DNA of 64,000 nt from positions 868,001 through 932,000 of the forward strand of contig CBDDEI010000002.1 of the NCBI GenBank assembly GCA_965226775.1, in the 5' to 3' direction. Of this stretch, positions 43,398 to 52,898 are shown piece by piece (within the stretch, counting starts at the first letter, position 1; every line of letters begins with the position of its first letter). This stretch comes from CBDDEI01 sp965226775. Its GTDB lineage: Bacteria; Chloroflexota; Dehalococcoidia; SHYD01. A program made the translations under genes and the position numbers. The notes beneath the pieces were generated by a model. That model saw only the letters and a list, made by a program, of their open reading frames with translations. It ran no database searches and was not told the origin of the DNA.

Positions 43398-44501
43398 CTA
43401 ACGAGAGCGTTCCCGCTGCATCTCCATCTGTCGGAGCAGCTCCGGGCGGACACTGTAGTACAGGTATGGGAACTCTTCATGGGCCACGTCTTCAAAGAAG
43501 TAGCGGAAGCCCGGGGCAATCCGCAGCATTTCCGAGAAGCCATCGCTCTCATTGAAGTGCTGATGTTTGGTCTGCGGTCCCTGTACGTGTACTAGGGAGC
43601 CCTTTTTCCAGGGCACCTTAATGTTGTCTTCAACCAGGGCGTAGCCTGTGCCTTCCAGCATGTAAAGGAATGCCTCCATGTGGGCGTGGACGCCGCTGGC
43701 CTCGTGGGCGTAGTCCCGCATGATGCCGCTGATTTCCAACTCCTTGGGCTTAAAGCCGTTCACCTGGCGACGGATAGACATGAAGCCTGGGCCCGGCGCA
43801 TGGTGTGCATTAGCGGGCATTCGGATGCCGAGTTGGGTTTCCATGCCGCCCTGGATCCCCTGATTGATGGGCTTGTTGGGGTCCATCTTCTGCAGCACAT
43901 CTATCTCTGCGGGGCTTAGCTGCACACCGCCGCGGCCGCTGCTATTCTCTCCGCCGCCGGACCAGGGCGCTTGCTCAATGGTCATGCAGATGCGCCGCTC
44001 GCCGCCCTCTTCAAAACCATCGGGAGAGACGGGCACTGATGGTATCGTGGCAACCTTGCCCCAGTTTTCTAGTTGCGTGAAGCGAGCGACTCCGGCGAAG
44101 AATTCGAGGTGAGGCGCCATGGCGGAGAAGTACCGCAAGGTTGTGTCGCCAGTGTTGAAGTGCTGGTGCTCTGCGCCAAAGGGGATAACCAGGGTGGAGT
44201 TCTTTCCCCAGTTGTAGCGCCGGCCATTGACTATGGTGCAGCCATTGCCCTCAACAACATGGATGGTCTCTTCACCGTGCTTGTGCTTGCCCGTTTTGTG
44301 GCCGGGTTCAATCTCGGCGACCATGGTAGTGGTGCCCCAGGTGCGGAACCCGGTTTCTGGCGCGCCCAGCAGGCCGATTTTCTGGTCCTGCTGCGTCTCC
44401 ATCCATTCGATCTCCTCTTCATGGATGACCACACGGGCATCCTTGCGCTCTTGTTCCGCCTTATTCCACATGTCTAGCCAATTATCGTAAAACGTTGCCA
44501 T
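43398..44501 (-). CDS. Bicupin protein, copy 1 (dioxygenase-like)
   Basis: 367 residues with two cupin barrels. The N-terminal barrel (about 60-135) has HKTGKHKHGEETIHVVEG and the second motif PFGAEHQHFN; the C-terminal barrel (about 270-340) has GVHAHMEAFLYMLEG and GPQTKHQHFNES. Both carry the histidine/glutamate metal ligands, a layout like gentisate 1,2-dioxygenase. A ring-cleaving or similar metal-dependent oxygenase role is inferred only. A close paralogue lies directly upstream (44845-45933), a tandem duplication with separate ribosome sites (GAGGCGCA before ATG) and terminators. Confidence 0.85.
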   Translation of the reverse strand: MATFYDNWLDMWNKAEQERKDARVVIHEEEIEWMETQQDQKIGLLGAPETGFRTWGTTTMVAEIEPGHKTGKHKHGEETIHVVEGNGCTIVNGRRYNWGKNSTLVIPFGAEHQHFNTGDTTLRYFSAMAPHLEFFAGVARFTQLENWGKVATIPSVPVSPDGFEEGGERRICMTIEQAPWSGGGENSSGRGGVQLSPAEIDVLQKMDPNKPINQGIQGGMETQLGIRMPANAHHAPGPGFMSIRRQVNGFKPKELEISGIMRDYAHEASGVHAHMEAFLYMLEGTGYALVEDNIKVPWKKGSLVHVQGPQTKHQHFNESDGFSEMLRIAPGFRYFFEDVAHEEFPYLYYSVRPELLRQMEMQRERSR

Positions 44502-44844
44502 TGCGCCTCCTCTGAATTAGTCCTACCGTCTTACAGGTGGGCTGGGTATCTCAAACGATACTGGGCCCCCTCGCTAAAGTGTGCCTAGTATACTTAAGTT
44601 GAGTTTAAATGACTACCTGGCTACGTTGATAGCCAGGTCACGGCGATGACGCCCCGCGTGTGGAAGTCTGCTAGGGTATGTAAGGATGGCACGGTTAACC
44701 AGCCAAGTGGGAGCGGCCGGCTATTGCTCTTAGGAGAGCGGAGCACATCCCTGATGACCTGATGAACTGAACCTTAATGTTGCCAGGGAGACGCCGAATT
44801 GTGGGTTATCCGGCGTCTCCCTGGTGAATGGTCAGACGTGTTTC
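44502..44844. other. Spacer between the bicupin copies with two hairpins
   Basis: Hairpin 1 at 44615-44638 (ACCTGGCTA / TAGCCAGGT, 6-base loop). Hairpin 2 at 44783-44824, a perfect 14-bp stem CCAGGGAGACGCCG / CGGCGTCTCCCTGG, probably the terminator of copy 2. The separate promoter of copy 1 should lie between them. Confidence 0.65.
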
Positions 44845-45933
44845 TTACCGCGAGCGCTCCCGCTCCATCTCGAGCTGGCGCAGCAGATCAGGCCGAACGC
44901 TGTAGTACAAGTACGGGAACTCTTCGTGGGCCACATCTTCAAAGAAGTAGCGGAAGCCCGGAGCAATACGCAACATTTCCGAGTAGTCTTCGCTCTCATT
45001 GAAGTGCTGATGCTTGGTCTGTGGACCCTGCACGTGTACTAGGGAGCCCTTTTTCCAGGGCACCTTTACGCTATCTTCAATCAGGGCGTAGCCTTCGCCC
45101 TCTAGCATGTAAAGGAATGCCTCCATGTGGGCGTGGACGCCGCTAGCCGTTTTGGCGTAGTCCCGCATGATGCTGCTGATCTCGATCTCTTTGGCTCTGA
45201 AGCCGTTGCTCTGCTGACGGATGGACATGAAACTTGGCCCCGGAGCATGGTGGCCGCCGGGAGGGAGCTTTACGTTTTGGTAGCCTGCCTGGGTCCCCAA
45301 GTTGATGGGCTTGTCCTCCATCTGTTTCAGCACCTCCAGCTCTTCCTGGGTGAGCTTAGGGGCGCTGTTGCGGCCTCCGCCTTCACCAGCGGTGCTCCAG
45401 ATAGCTTGCTCTATGGTCATGCAAATGCGGCGTCCGCCATCGTCAAATCCGTCGGCGGACAGGGGTACTGCAGGGATCCGGTCGGTCTTGCCCCAGTTCG
45501 CCAGTTGGGTGAACCGGGCCACGCCTGCAAAGAATTCTAGGTGAGGCGCCATGGCGGAGAAGTACCGCAAGGTTGTGTCGCCCGTGTTGAAATGCTGATG
45601 CTCTGCGCCAAAGGGGATAACCAGAGTGGAGTTCTTGCCCCAGTTGTAGCGCTTGCCGTTGACCACGCTGCAGCCGGAGCCTTCTATAATATGGATGGCC
45701 TCTTCGCCGTGCTTGTGCATGCCAGTGTGGTGTCCTGGCTCTATCTCGGCAACCATGGTGGTGGTGCCCCAGGTGCGGAAGCCGGTCTCAGGCGCGCCCA
45801 GTAGGCCGCTCGTGGAGTCCTGCTGCGTTTCTACCCACTCGATCTCTTCTTCGTGGATAACTTTGCGCGCTTCTTTGCGCTCCATTTCTTCCTTGTCCCA
45901 CATGCCTAACCAGTCATCGTAGAATGTCGCCAT
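44845..45933 (-). CDS. Bicupin protein, copy 2 (dioxygenase-like)
   Basis: 362 residues, colinear with the copy at 43398 and nearly identical across the metal-binding motifs (KHGEEAIHIIEG, PFGAEHQHFN, GVHAHMEAFLYMLEG, TKHQHFNE) and the C-terminal RPDLLRQLEMERERSR. Divergence concentrates in the linker between the barrels (about 185-235), where copy 1 has additional residues. The changes leave the metal sites intact, so both may be active with different substrates. GGAGAGGTGT lies before the ATG. Confidence 0.85.
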   Translation of the reverse strand: MATFYDDWLGMWDKEEMERKEARKVIHEEEIEWVETQQDSTSGLLGAPETGFRTWGTTTMVAEIEPGHHTGMHKHGEEAIHIIEGSGCSVVNGKRYNWGKNSTLVIPFGAEHQHFNTGDTTLRYFSAMAPHLEFFAGVARFTQLANWGKTDRIPAVPLSADGFDDGGRRICMTIEQAIWSTAGEGGGRNSAPKLTQEELEVLKQMEDKPINLGTQAGYQNVKLPPGGHHAPGPSFMSIRQQSNGFRAKEIEISSIMRDYAKTASGVHAHMEAFLYMLEGEGYALIEDSVKVPWKKGSLVHVQGPQTKHQHFNESEDYSEMLRIAPGFRYFFEDVAHEEFPYLYYSVRPDLLRQLEMERERSR

Positions 45934-46077
45934 ACACCTCTCCTTAGTGAAGGTTCTAAGCCTTTAGTTCTCTTCAGCACTAGAACAATGCTAGCTTCTA
46001 GCGTGCTTCAAAGGCACTATACGCAGCCCCTAAAATAGGTGTCAAGATTGTGAAGAAAAGCACAGGCTATGTCCCCG

Positions 46078-46200
46078 CTACCTGAAACGCTTGCGCATCA
46101 CGCGCCATCCCCTGTTTTGTGGTCGGTTGACAATCGTCAAGGCCAGAGCTACCATCCCAAGGTACGTCACTACTAATAAGCCGGTGCTCATCAATGACAT
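46078..46200 (-). CDS. Possible 40-residue membrane protein
   Basis: Frame MSLMSTGLLVVTYLGMVALA..., one hydrophobic helix followed by a basic tail (RPQNRGWRVMRKRFR). It lies alone between bicupin 2 and the AAA+ gene. No clear ribosome site, so low confidence. Confidence 0.3.
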   Translation of the reverse strand: MSLMSTGLLVVTYLGMVALALTIVNRPQNRGWRVMRKRFR

Positions 46201-46241
46201 GCTGCGCTGCGCTAAGCTAACTATAGAAGGGGGTCTCCGTA

Positions 46242-46985
46242 ATGCCACTTAAGGACCCGCATGATCATGGTCACGACCATGAGGAGATGAGCATCTTCCG
46301 TAAGCTTAATCCAATGGATATTACTGAAAATATCAGCAACCTGCGAGGTGATGACTACCGCTTAATCTTCCGAAAAGTCTACCGGATTGTGCGGCACCAG
46401 TTTGCTAACAACGTCCACCACGGCATCCGTGGCTTTGTATTCTGGGGCGATGTAGGGGTGGGGAAGACCGTAATGGTCAAAGCCCTTGCGCATGAACTTG
46501 GTGTACCGCTTCTCTTTGTGGATGGCTCGGACATTGCCCGCCCTCGTTATGGTGAGAGCGAGCAGCTCATTTCGGAGCTATTTTCGTCACACGCAGGGGG
46601 TCAGCGGATCATCCTTATCGATGATGCTGAGAGCGTCTTCCCGAGGCGTGACTGGGTGAAGGGCGAGGCTTGGCATATCGCGCAGAACAACGTGCTCTTC
46701 CACGAGTTGGACCAGTTGGATACGGCAAACGTTTCAGTCATCCTTACAACGAACCAGTTTGAGTTGATGGATAAAGCGCTTATCAGCCGCCTACTGGAGC
46801 TACCCTTCCCGCTGCCTGCCCGGGAAACGATGGTGCAGGTAGCTAAGGACCGCTGCGACGAGCTTATGGTGCCGTGGCAGCCGGTAGCCAGTGTCCTGGA
46901 GCTTTCCGACCAGCATAAGAATATCCGAGACGTTGAAAAACTAGTGCTGGAATACTACGTAGAGCAGGCGATAGAAGGCGACTAA
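46242..46985 (+). CDS. AAA+ ATPase with a His/Asp-rich N-terminus
   Basis: 247 residues. Single AAA+ module: Walker A GDVGVGKT (69-76), Walker B IILIDDAE (123-130), a sensor-like VILTTNQFE and arginine near ISRLLELPF. The first 20 residues include HDHGHDHEE, a possible metal-binding stretch. It resembles central-domain AAA+ proteins of the MoxR/CbbX type in size but no group is certain. GGGGGTCTCCGTA precedes the ATG. It has no evident operon partner, so its client is unknown. Confidence 0.75.
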   Translation: MPLKDPHDHGHDHEEMSIFRKLNPMDITENISNLRGDDYRLIFRKVYRIVRHQFANNVHHGIRGFVFWGDVGVGKTVMVKALAHELGVPLLFVDGSDIARPRYGESEQLISELFSSHAGGQRIILIDDAESVFPRRDWVKGEAWHIAQNNVLFHELDQLDTANVSVILTTNQFELMDKALISRLLELPFPLPARETMVQVAKDRCDELMVPWQPVASVLELSDQHKNIRDVEKLVLEYYVEQAIEGD

Positions 46986-47030
46986 CAAGGTCTTCTATGC
47001 TGTCGGTTTCCTAAGTTAAATAGAGCCACA

Positions 47031-47064
47031 AAGGGAGAGGCGAGGTTTTACCCGTCTCTCCCTT
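47031..47064 (+). terminator. Terminator after the AAA+ gene
   Basis: Stem AAGGGAGAGGCG / CGTCTCTCCCTT (one mismatch), 45 bp downstream of the stop, then a T-rich CCTTTA. Confidence 0.6.
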
Positions 47065-47153
47065 CCTTTACTGCTCCACTGTTCACAGCTCAACGAACGC
47101 TTGACGCCTGCGGACACGCGCCGAAAGGCGCAGCGTGGTACACAACAACTATA

Positions 47154-47183
47154 CGAGAAGCCCCGGCTTGCCGGGGCTTCTCG
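47154..47183. terminator. Strong hairpin terminator, shared by convergent genes
   Basis: Perfect 14-bp stem CGAGAAGCCCCGGC / GCCGGGGCTTCTCG with TT between, 23 bp beyond the stop of the binding-protein gene on the minus strand. Confidence 0.75.
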
Positions 47184-47205
47184 TTGCTACTGACTCAGTT
47201 GATGG

Positions 47206-48966
47206 CTATTTGTCTAGCCAAAGAGTGTCCATGAAGCCCTGGGTGCGACGGTCAGCAGTTTGGAAGAAGTTCTTCACGTACGGGTGAGAGTAGACTGCCT
47301 GATTTATCCGGTATGTGGGTATAGCATAAGCCTCCTCGTTGATCGTCTTGAAGATGTCCCTCAGAATCACAAGGCGCTTAGCTGGGTCCTTCTCACGGCG
47401 CTGGTCGACGATCTTTGCATCGATCTCGGGAAAAGCTATTTGGTTGTAGTTGGAGCGTCCCTTGGAGTGCACCGCCAGGAAGAGGGCAGCGTCAATGTCC
47501 GTCCGGGAGGCTTCGCTGAGCCAGAAGATTTGGCCATCAAAGGCGCGGCGCCGCTTGGTCATCTCTGCGGTGGGTAGGGGATTTAGGACTATGTTGATCC
47601 CCACCTTTTTGAGCTGTGCTTGAACCAGCTCCGCCGGCTTAGTAGAGGCTATGGAATTCCCGGAGTAAATCATCTCGGCTTCTACCCCATTGGGGTAGCC
47701 GGCTTCTTTGACCAGCCGTTTTGCTTCTTCTGGGTCGAATCTTGCAATGGCCCGCTTCTCTTCCTCAGTGAACAGGTCATTACGGGTGTTGGTGAAGGCA
47801 AGGGCAATGGAGCCTTTCCCGCCTGCTGCGGACTTGACTAGCTCGTCCCGGTCAATGCCCAGAGAAAGGGCCTTCCTTAGCGTCAGGTTGTCGAAGGGTG
47901 CCTCAGTGAAGTTCAGCGCCATAATGGCCGGGGTTCCGGAGAGCTCTTGGCCTACAGAGGTAGGAACGGCCCTCTGTATTTCATCCCACACTGAGGGGTC
48001 ACGTCCGCCCACAATGTAGTCTACCTGCTTGGTAGTGTAGGCAGCCAGCCTAGTGGCATCCTCACGGATGATGATGAGGTTTACCGTGTCCACATAGGGC
48101 TTACCTTTTTCAAAGTAGGTGGGATTCTTCTGCAGGACCCATTTTGAGCCCTGCTGGCTAGCGTCCTGATCGAGCTGGTATGGGCCAGTGCCCGCGATGG
48201 TGTCAGTAAAGCTGCCATCCGCGTCATAGATCTCATGGGGTATGATTGGAGAGTCTGACGAGGCCATGTAGGTTAGGAAGGGCGCAAAAACATCCTTGAA
48301 CTGTATCACTACCTTATAGGGGTCCGGCGTGGTAACGCTCTGAAGACCTTCATAGAAGTAGGTATAGCGACTGGGCCCTAGCTCCTTGTCCTGGTCAAAA
48401 GGCGACAGGCGGGCGGTATACTCGATGGTCCATTTCACATCTGCCGAGGTCAACTCACGGCCGTTAACCGGGGGCCTATTGGCGAATTTGACTCCCCTGC
48501 GGAGATTCAATGTGTAGGTTTTCCCGTCACCGCTCACTTGCCAGCTCTCGGCTAGACTGGGCTCGATCTCCTGTGAGGTATACGGCACGTCCGGTCCCTT
48601 CTTGAACCGGAGTAGGGATGAGTATGACTCTTTGATGACATAGGGGTTCGCGTTCGAAGAGCCCCTTCGAGTCATATCGAAGTCAAATGGGTCGTCGGTA
48701 ACCGGAACATTGAAGATACCGCCGGATTTAGGCATAGCCATAGCAGGCATTGCTGCCTCTTTCTTTGCCATCTCCGTTTCGGGTTTTGCCTCGGTGGTGG
48801 TGCTCGAAGAACTGGTTGTTGCTTCCGTCGAGCTGCTCGATGTGCTCGAAGAACTGCTCGGTGTTGCAGGTGCTGCAGGTGCTGGTTGCTCAGCAGCAGC
48901 ACATGCCATTGTTAGGAAGCCAATGGTCAGAATTGCCGTGCCTCTTACTAGCTGTGCAATGCTCAT
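47206..48966 (-). CDS. Oligopeptide-type ABC transporter substrate-binding lipoprotein (family 5)
   Basis: 586 residues from the ATG at 48966, chosen because GGAGGAGACG precedes it; a frame open further upstream lacks a ribosome site. Signal peptide with lipobox LTMAC, a serine/threonine- and proline-rich linker of about 60 residues, then an SBP_bac_5 domain (ESWQVSGDGKTYTLNLRRGVKFA; LVKEAGYPNG; IYSGNSIASTKPAELVQAQLKK). Delivers peptides, or sugars or nickel complexes in relatives, to an ABC permease; no permease gene is nearby, so the partner is elsewhere. Confidence 0.9.
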   Translation of the reverse strand: MSIAQLVRGTAILTIGFLTMACAAAEQPAPAAPATPSSSSSTSSSSTEATTSSSSTTTEAKPETEMAKKEAAMPAMAMPKSGGIFNVPVTDDPFDFDMTRRGSSNANPYVIKESYSSLLRFKKGPDVPYTSQEIEPSLAESWQVSGDGKTYTLNLRRGVKFANRPPVNGRELTSADVKWTIEYTARLSPFDQDKELGPSRYTYFYEGLQSVTTPDPYKVVIQFKDVFAPFLTYMASSDSPIIPHEIYDADGSFTDTIAGTGPYQLDQDASQQGSKWVLQKNPTYFEKGKPYVDTVNLIIIREDATRLAAYTTKQVDYIVGGRDPSVWDEIQRAVPTSVGQELSGTPAIMALNFTEAPFDNLTLRKALSLGIDRDELVKSAAGGKGSIALAFTNTRNDLFTEEEKRAIARFDPEEAKRLVKEAGYPNGVEAEMIYSGNSIASTKPAELVQAQLKKVGINIVLNPLPTAEMTKRRRAFDGQIFWLSEASRTDIDAALFLAVHSKGRSNYNQIAFPEIDAKIVDQRREKDPAKRLVILRDIFKTINEEAYAIPTYRINQAVYSHPYVKNFFQTADRRTQGFMDTLWLDK

Positions 48967-49466
48967 CGTCTCCTCCTTTGTGGAATGCCGTACTAGCCGT
49001 ATCATATCGTGTTTTGCCGCAAAGTGATACGTCAAAGTTGAAGGGGGTAATCCAGGCTACTTTCTACGAGCTGACGCTCATAATCGCCTCACCGCTTAAC
49101 GATGCCTGGACAATACCTACCTTGAGTTATGGCAAGCCTAACCGCCGATCCAGTGTATTTCAAGCATATATTATGAGTTTTAGATGAGTGTTTGGTGTTT
49201 TAGGCATTACGTGAGCGTCGCACAAGCCTACATAAGGGACACTAGGGACACTATCTTTGGAGCGCACCGTTCTGCCCTTGGCGATTTCCCGCGGCTCAAC
49301 AGCGGACGGACATCTGATTCCGCAAGTTGAGGGTTTGGCTCCCGCGACCAGCCAGCTAGTGCGAGGTTAGAACCAGAGGCCCCTGGAACTTGGTTCCAGG
49401 GGCCTCTGGTTGTGCTAGTCACTCAGGGGTGGCGGAGGCCTTTAGAGGGCACGCCTCCCACGCTTC
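48967..49466. other. Intergenic region with the Rieske terminator
   Basis: 500 bp. Holds the leader of the binding-protein gene and a strong terminator at 49371-49411 for the Rieske gene. Nothing else recognised. Confidence 0.5.
49371..49411 (-). terminator. Terminator of the Rieske oxygenase gene
   Basis: Perfect 18-bp stem, left arm AACCAGAGGCCCCTGGAA and its exact inverse at 49394-49411, loop CTTGG, 56 bp past the stop codon. Confidence 0.8.
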
Positions 49467-50819
49467 TTATTTCGCCGACTCGACTCGCATAGAGTTCCAG
49501 TCATCGGACACCATCATTTCGCCCCAGCGCTTGTAGAACATGCGGGTGTTCCAGTCGCTGAGGGTGTGCGCCCAAAGACCGGGCAGACCGAACTTGGTCG
49601 GGCCGTGGATGATGTCGTCGGAGAGCCGGAGCTGCATGTTCAGGTTCATCTTGCGCGTCATGTGACCCTTGCTGGCCTGGGTTAGGTTGTACCAGTTCTC
49701 CATGTCATCCTTCTGGGTCATGCCGCCTGGGCCGTACCAGTGCTCGTAGTAGCGAGCCATGCCCTCTTTGACCTCAGGAGGAGCGGCCTTGTCTACCAGG
49801 AAGTAGGACCACATCTCCGTCTCCGCGGGACCTTGAGGATGGAGGATGCGGATGACCCGACCGAACCAGCCCATGTTGGGGAAAACGTGGGGGCCTTCAT
49901 CCAGATAGGCGAATTTGCCCAGGTTCTTTTTGCGAAGTTCGTGCTTCTCTCGGAAGTACTCCTTTATGGCAGGCCAGTCATCATACATGCCGTTGTCCCG
50001 CCAATGAGACTCAGAGTCCTTGTCTGATGGTATCCGGAGCGCCGTGGTGTGCCCCTCAGGGAAGGCCACCTGCATGGTACTCCTGAAGGAGCTGCCCAAG
50101 TCGGATGGGTCGGCGTTCTGCTGTGTCTGACCGCCACCTGCGCCTCTCCCCATAGCGACCGCGATGGAGCGGTGGGTGATCCAGCCGTGGGTGCTGTCGT
50201 TGTCCGGCATGGGGACTTTCCAGTTCATGCCGATGCGCCATTTCATAAGGCCGGTGATCTCAGCGCCATCGTCTGAGCCATCGGAATCACAGAAGGGGGG
50301 CTTCAGGTACATTTCGCAGCCGCCGAGGAAGTCCAGGAAATCAGGAGCGTCCTTATCCCAGCAGGCCCAGATGGAGCCCTGGAAGAGGGCCACGCGGGCG
50401 GAGATAAGCCCCCAGTCGCCCTTGGGCATCTCGTCGTAGCCGCCGTCCACTTTGGGGAGGGTGACCAATGCGCCGGTGCTGTCGTACACCCAGCCGTGGA
50501 AGGTGCACTGGAAGCCGAAGGCGTTGCCGGAGTCGTAGCGGCAGACCATGTTGCCGCGGTGCCGGCAGGAGTTCAGGAGCACGTGGACCTGGTTCTTGCG
50601 GTCACGGGTAACGATGACCTTTTCTTCGCCCATGCGAGAGATGATGAAATCGCCGAGATTGGGGATCTGGCTGGTATGGCCTACGAACAGCCAGGTGCGG
50701 GCGAATATCTGCTCCAGCTCCTGCTCGTAGATGTCCCGGTCGCAGAAGATCTCGGGGTTCATTTTGCCCCCGTCAAAGTCAACGAGCCTCGACACCGTGC
50801 GGTCAATCGATGCTACCAT
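49467..50819 (-). CDS. Rieske aromatic ring-hydroxylating oxygenase, alpha subunit
   Basis: 450 residues. The [2Fe-2S] Rieske site has Cys85, His87, Cys105 and His108 (CRHRGNMVCR, FQCTFHGW). The mononuclear iron site has Asp208, His211 and His216 (DSTHGWITH), the usual D-x2-H-x4-H spacing. The catalytic domain fills the rest. It would need a reductase, which is not in the window. Substrate cannot be read; the alpha subunit alone fits demethylases as well as ring-hydroxylating dioxygenases. GGAGGG lies before the ATG, and it is divergent from ctaAB. Confidence 0.9.
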   Translation of the reverse strand: MVASIDRTVSRLVDFDGGKMNPEIFCDRDIYEQELEQIFARTWLFVGHTSQIPNLGDFIISRMGEEKVIVTRDRKNQVHVLLNSCRHRGNMVCRYDSGNAFGFQCTFHGWVYDSTGALVTLPKVDGGYDEMPKGDWGLISARVALFQGSIWACWDKDAPDFLDFLGGCEMYLKPPFCDSDGSDDGAEITGLMKWRIGMNWKVPMPDNDSTHGWITHRSIAVAMGRGAGGGQTQQNADPSDLGSSFRSTMQVAFPEGHTTALRIPSDKDSESHWRDNGMYDDWPAIKEYFREKHELRKKNLGKFAYLDEGPHVFPNMGWFGRVIRILHPQGPAETEMWSYFLVDKAAPPEVKEGMARYYEHWYGPGGMTQKDDMENWYNLTQASKGHMTRKMNLNMQLRLSDDIIHGPTKFGLPGLWAHTLSDWNTRMFYKRWGEMMVSDDWNSMRVESAK

Positions 50820-51101
50820 TGCAACCCTCCTTTGTTTGGGTTAACTCGCTTGCTGCATCCATATAAGGTAGATCCCTAGTGCATCCTCTTGTAGCACCGC
50901 GAGGTGGGTATGTCAAATAAGGGTCTATTTGGGTGGTGACGGGTTCTGCGCAGTAGTGCTACTCTATTGAAGTTAGAGCGACAGTATTCCCAACATTCTT
51001 CGGTTTTTCTTCAGTAAAGTCGGGGGCATTTAGTACACAAGAGGTTATAATGCTATCTGCGCGTCTCCAAGATAGGAGCGCTAGCAGAGCAAACAGGAAG
51101 C

Positions 51102-52898
51102 ATGAACGGAATGCAACGGCTGGCCCTTGCCGCAACAACGGCCACCTACTTCATTATTGTAATGGGCGCAACGGTGCGCGTGACGGGCTCCGGGCTGGGA
51201 TGTCCGGACTGGCCGCTATGTCACGGAAGCCTCATACCGCCGCTGGAGCTCACTGCACTTATTGAATACTTTCACCGCTTAGTGGCGGCCATTGGGTCGC
51301 CGCTTATTTTAGCGGTTGTCTTTGGCGCGTGGCGCACACGCCGGCACATACGGTCGGTAGTGGGTCCGGCTGCGGTGCTGCCGCTGCTCCTGGCCACACA
51401 GATTGGGCTGGGCGCGATCACGGTGCTGCTGGAGTTGCCGCCTTGGATTGTGCTGGTACACCTCTCGGTTGCGCTCATGATCCTCGGACTGCTGGTAGTG
51501 ATAAGTGTGTTCTCTGGGGATACCCCAGGGGTCAGCAATCCCGCCGCACTCAAGCGTGTGGCAATGCTCTCCAGCCTAAGCGCAGTCGCGCTCTTCTTGC
51601 TCCTGCTGACCGGCGGCGCGGTGCGCGCCGCTGGCGCAACCTGGGCATGCGCCGGCTTCCCCGGCTGCGATGGCACACTCTTTCCCTTTGGGCGTGATCC
51701 GCTAACGGACCTGCAGCTCTTCCACCGTACGATGTCCTATGGTGTGTTGGTGCTGCTGGCATTCACTTTGGTGCGTGCCTGGCAAGCTAAGTCAATTGCC
51801 CCAGAGCTAGGCGCAGCTGTCCTTGCGGTGCTGGGTGCAGGAGTCTTCCAGTTTGTCGTAGGGGCAAATATGGTCTCTTTGGGCGCACCGCCGCTGTTAC
51901 GCGGCCTGCACGTCGCCGGGGCGTCTGCAGTGTGGGTGAGCGTAGTGCTCCTGGCGAGCCTGGCAGTCCGCAGCGCATCGGCTCCTCCGCTGCCGGCTGG
52001 AGCAGAGGACAGGACGGCCGCGGGCAACCGCGGGGTGGGCGACCTTGCTTCGGCCTACCTGGTAATGATGAAGCCCAATATCATCTCGCTGCTCTTGGTT
52101 ACCACGCTGGCGTCCATGCTGGTGGCGGCCCGAGGATTTCCTCCCTTCCATCTAGTGGTGGCGACGCTGCTAGGCGGCGCGCTGGCTGCGGGCGCGGCCA
52201 ACACCTTCAACTGTTATATGGATAGAGACATCGACGGTGTGATGCAGCGGACGAGTCACCGTCCTATTCCGGCAGGAATTGTGACGCCGCGGCAGGCGCT
52301 AACCTTTGGGTTCGCACTGGCTATCCTTGCAATGCTGTTGCTGGGACTAATCGTGAACTGGCTGGCGGCCGCGCTATCGCTAGGCGGTCTGTTGTACTAC
52401 GTCTTTGTATACACGTGGTGGCTGAAGCGATCGACGCCGAGTAACATCGTGCTGGGCGGAGCCGCCGGCGCCGTGCCACCGTTGGTAGGTTGGGCTGCCG
52501 TGACGGGGGAGGTGAGTGTCCTGGCGGTCTACCTGTTTGCCGTGATCTTCTTCTGGACGCCGCCTCATTTCTGGGCGCTGGCGCTGCTCATCCGCCGGGA
52601 GTACGAGCGAGCTGCAATACCCATGTTGCCCGTAGTGAGCGGTGAAGCCGAGACGCGGCGGCAGATCGTGTTTTATTCGCTATGGCTGGTGGCCTTCACC
52701 CTGCTGGTGGTGTTCATCCAGGAAGTAGGGCTGATCTACATTACGTCGGCGCTCTTGCTGGGCGGACTCTTTATCTACTATGCCGCACGGCTGTTCAGGG
52801 AGGCTACCTCTGCCGCAGCTAGGGGGATGTTCCGATACTCCATTCTGTACTTGGCTTTCTTATTTTTTGCACTGGTCATAGATAGGTGGAGGCTCTAG
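51102..52898 (+). CDS. Fused heme A synthase-heme O synthase (CtaA-CtaB)
   Basis: 598 residues, a fusion of the two enzymes that make heme A from heme B for the oxidase next door. The N-terminal part (about 1-300) is COX15/CtaA (VMGATVRVTGSGLGCPDWPL, and EYFHRLVAAIGS and FHRTMSYG heme-ligand histidines). The C-terminal part (about 310-598) is the UbiA-family farnesyltransferase CtaB, with NCYMDRDIDGVMQRT and the second Asp-rich segment replaced by the PPHFWALALLIRREYE loop. Both halves look complete. It opens the oxidase operon. Similar fusions exist in other bacteria, to my knowledge including Thermus. Confidence 0.92.
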   Translation: MNGMQRLALAATTATYFIIVMGATVRVTGSGLGCPDWPLCHGSLIPPLELTALIEYFHRLVAAIGSPLILAVVFGAWRTRRHIRSVVGPAAVLPLLLATQIGLGAITVLLELPPWIVLVHLSVALMILGLLVVISVFSGDTPGVSNPAALKRVAMLSSLSAVALFLLLLTGGAVRAAGATWACAGFPGCDGTLFPFGRDPLTDLQLFHRTMSYGVLVLLAFTLVRAWQAKSIAPELGAAVLAVLGAGVFQFVVGANMVSLGAPPLLRGLHVAGASAVWVSVVLLASLAVRSASAPPLPAGAEDRTAAGNRGVGDLASAYLVMMKPNIISLLLVTTLASMLVAARGFPPFHLVVATLLGGALAAGAANTFNCYMDRDIDGVMQRTSHRPIPAGIVTPRQALTFGFALAILAMLLLGLIVNWLAAALSLGGLLYYVFVYTWWLKRSTPSNIVLGGAAGAVPPLVGWAAVTGEVSVLAVYLFAVIFFWTPPHFWALALLIRREYERAAIPMLPVVSGEAETRRQIVFYSLWLVAFTLLVVFIQEVGLIYITSALLLGGLFIYYAARLFREATSAAARGMFRYSILYLAFLFFALVIDRWRL

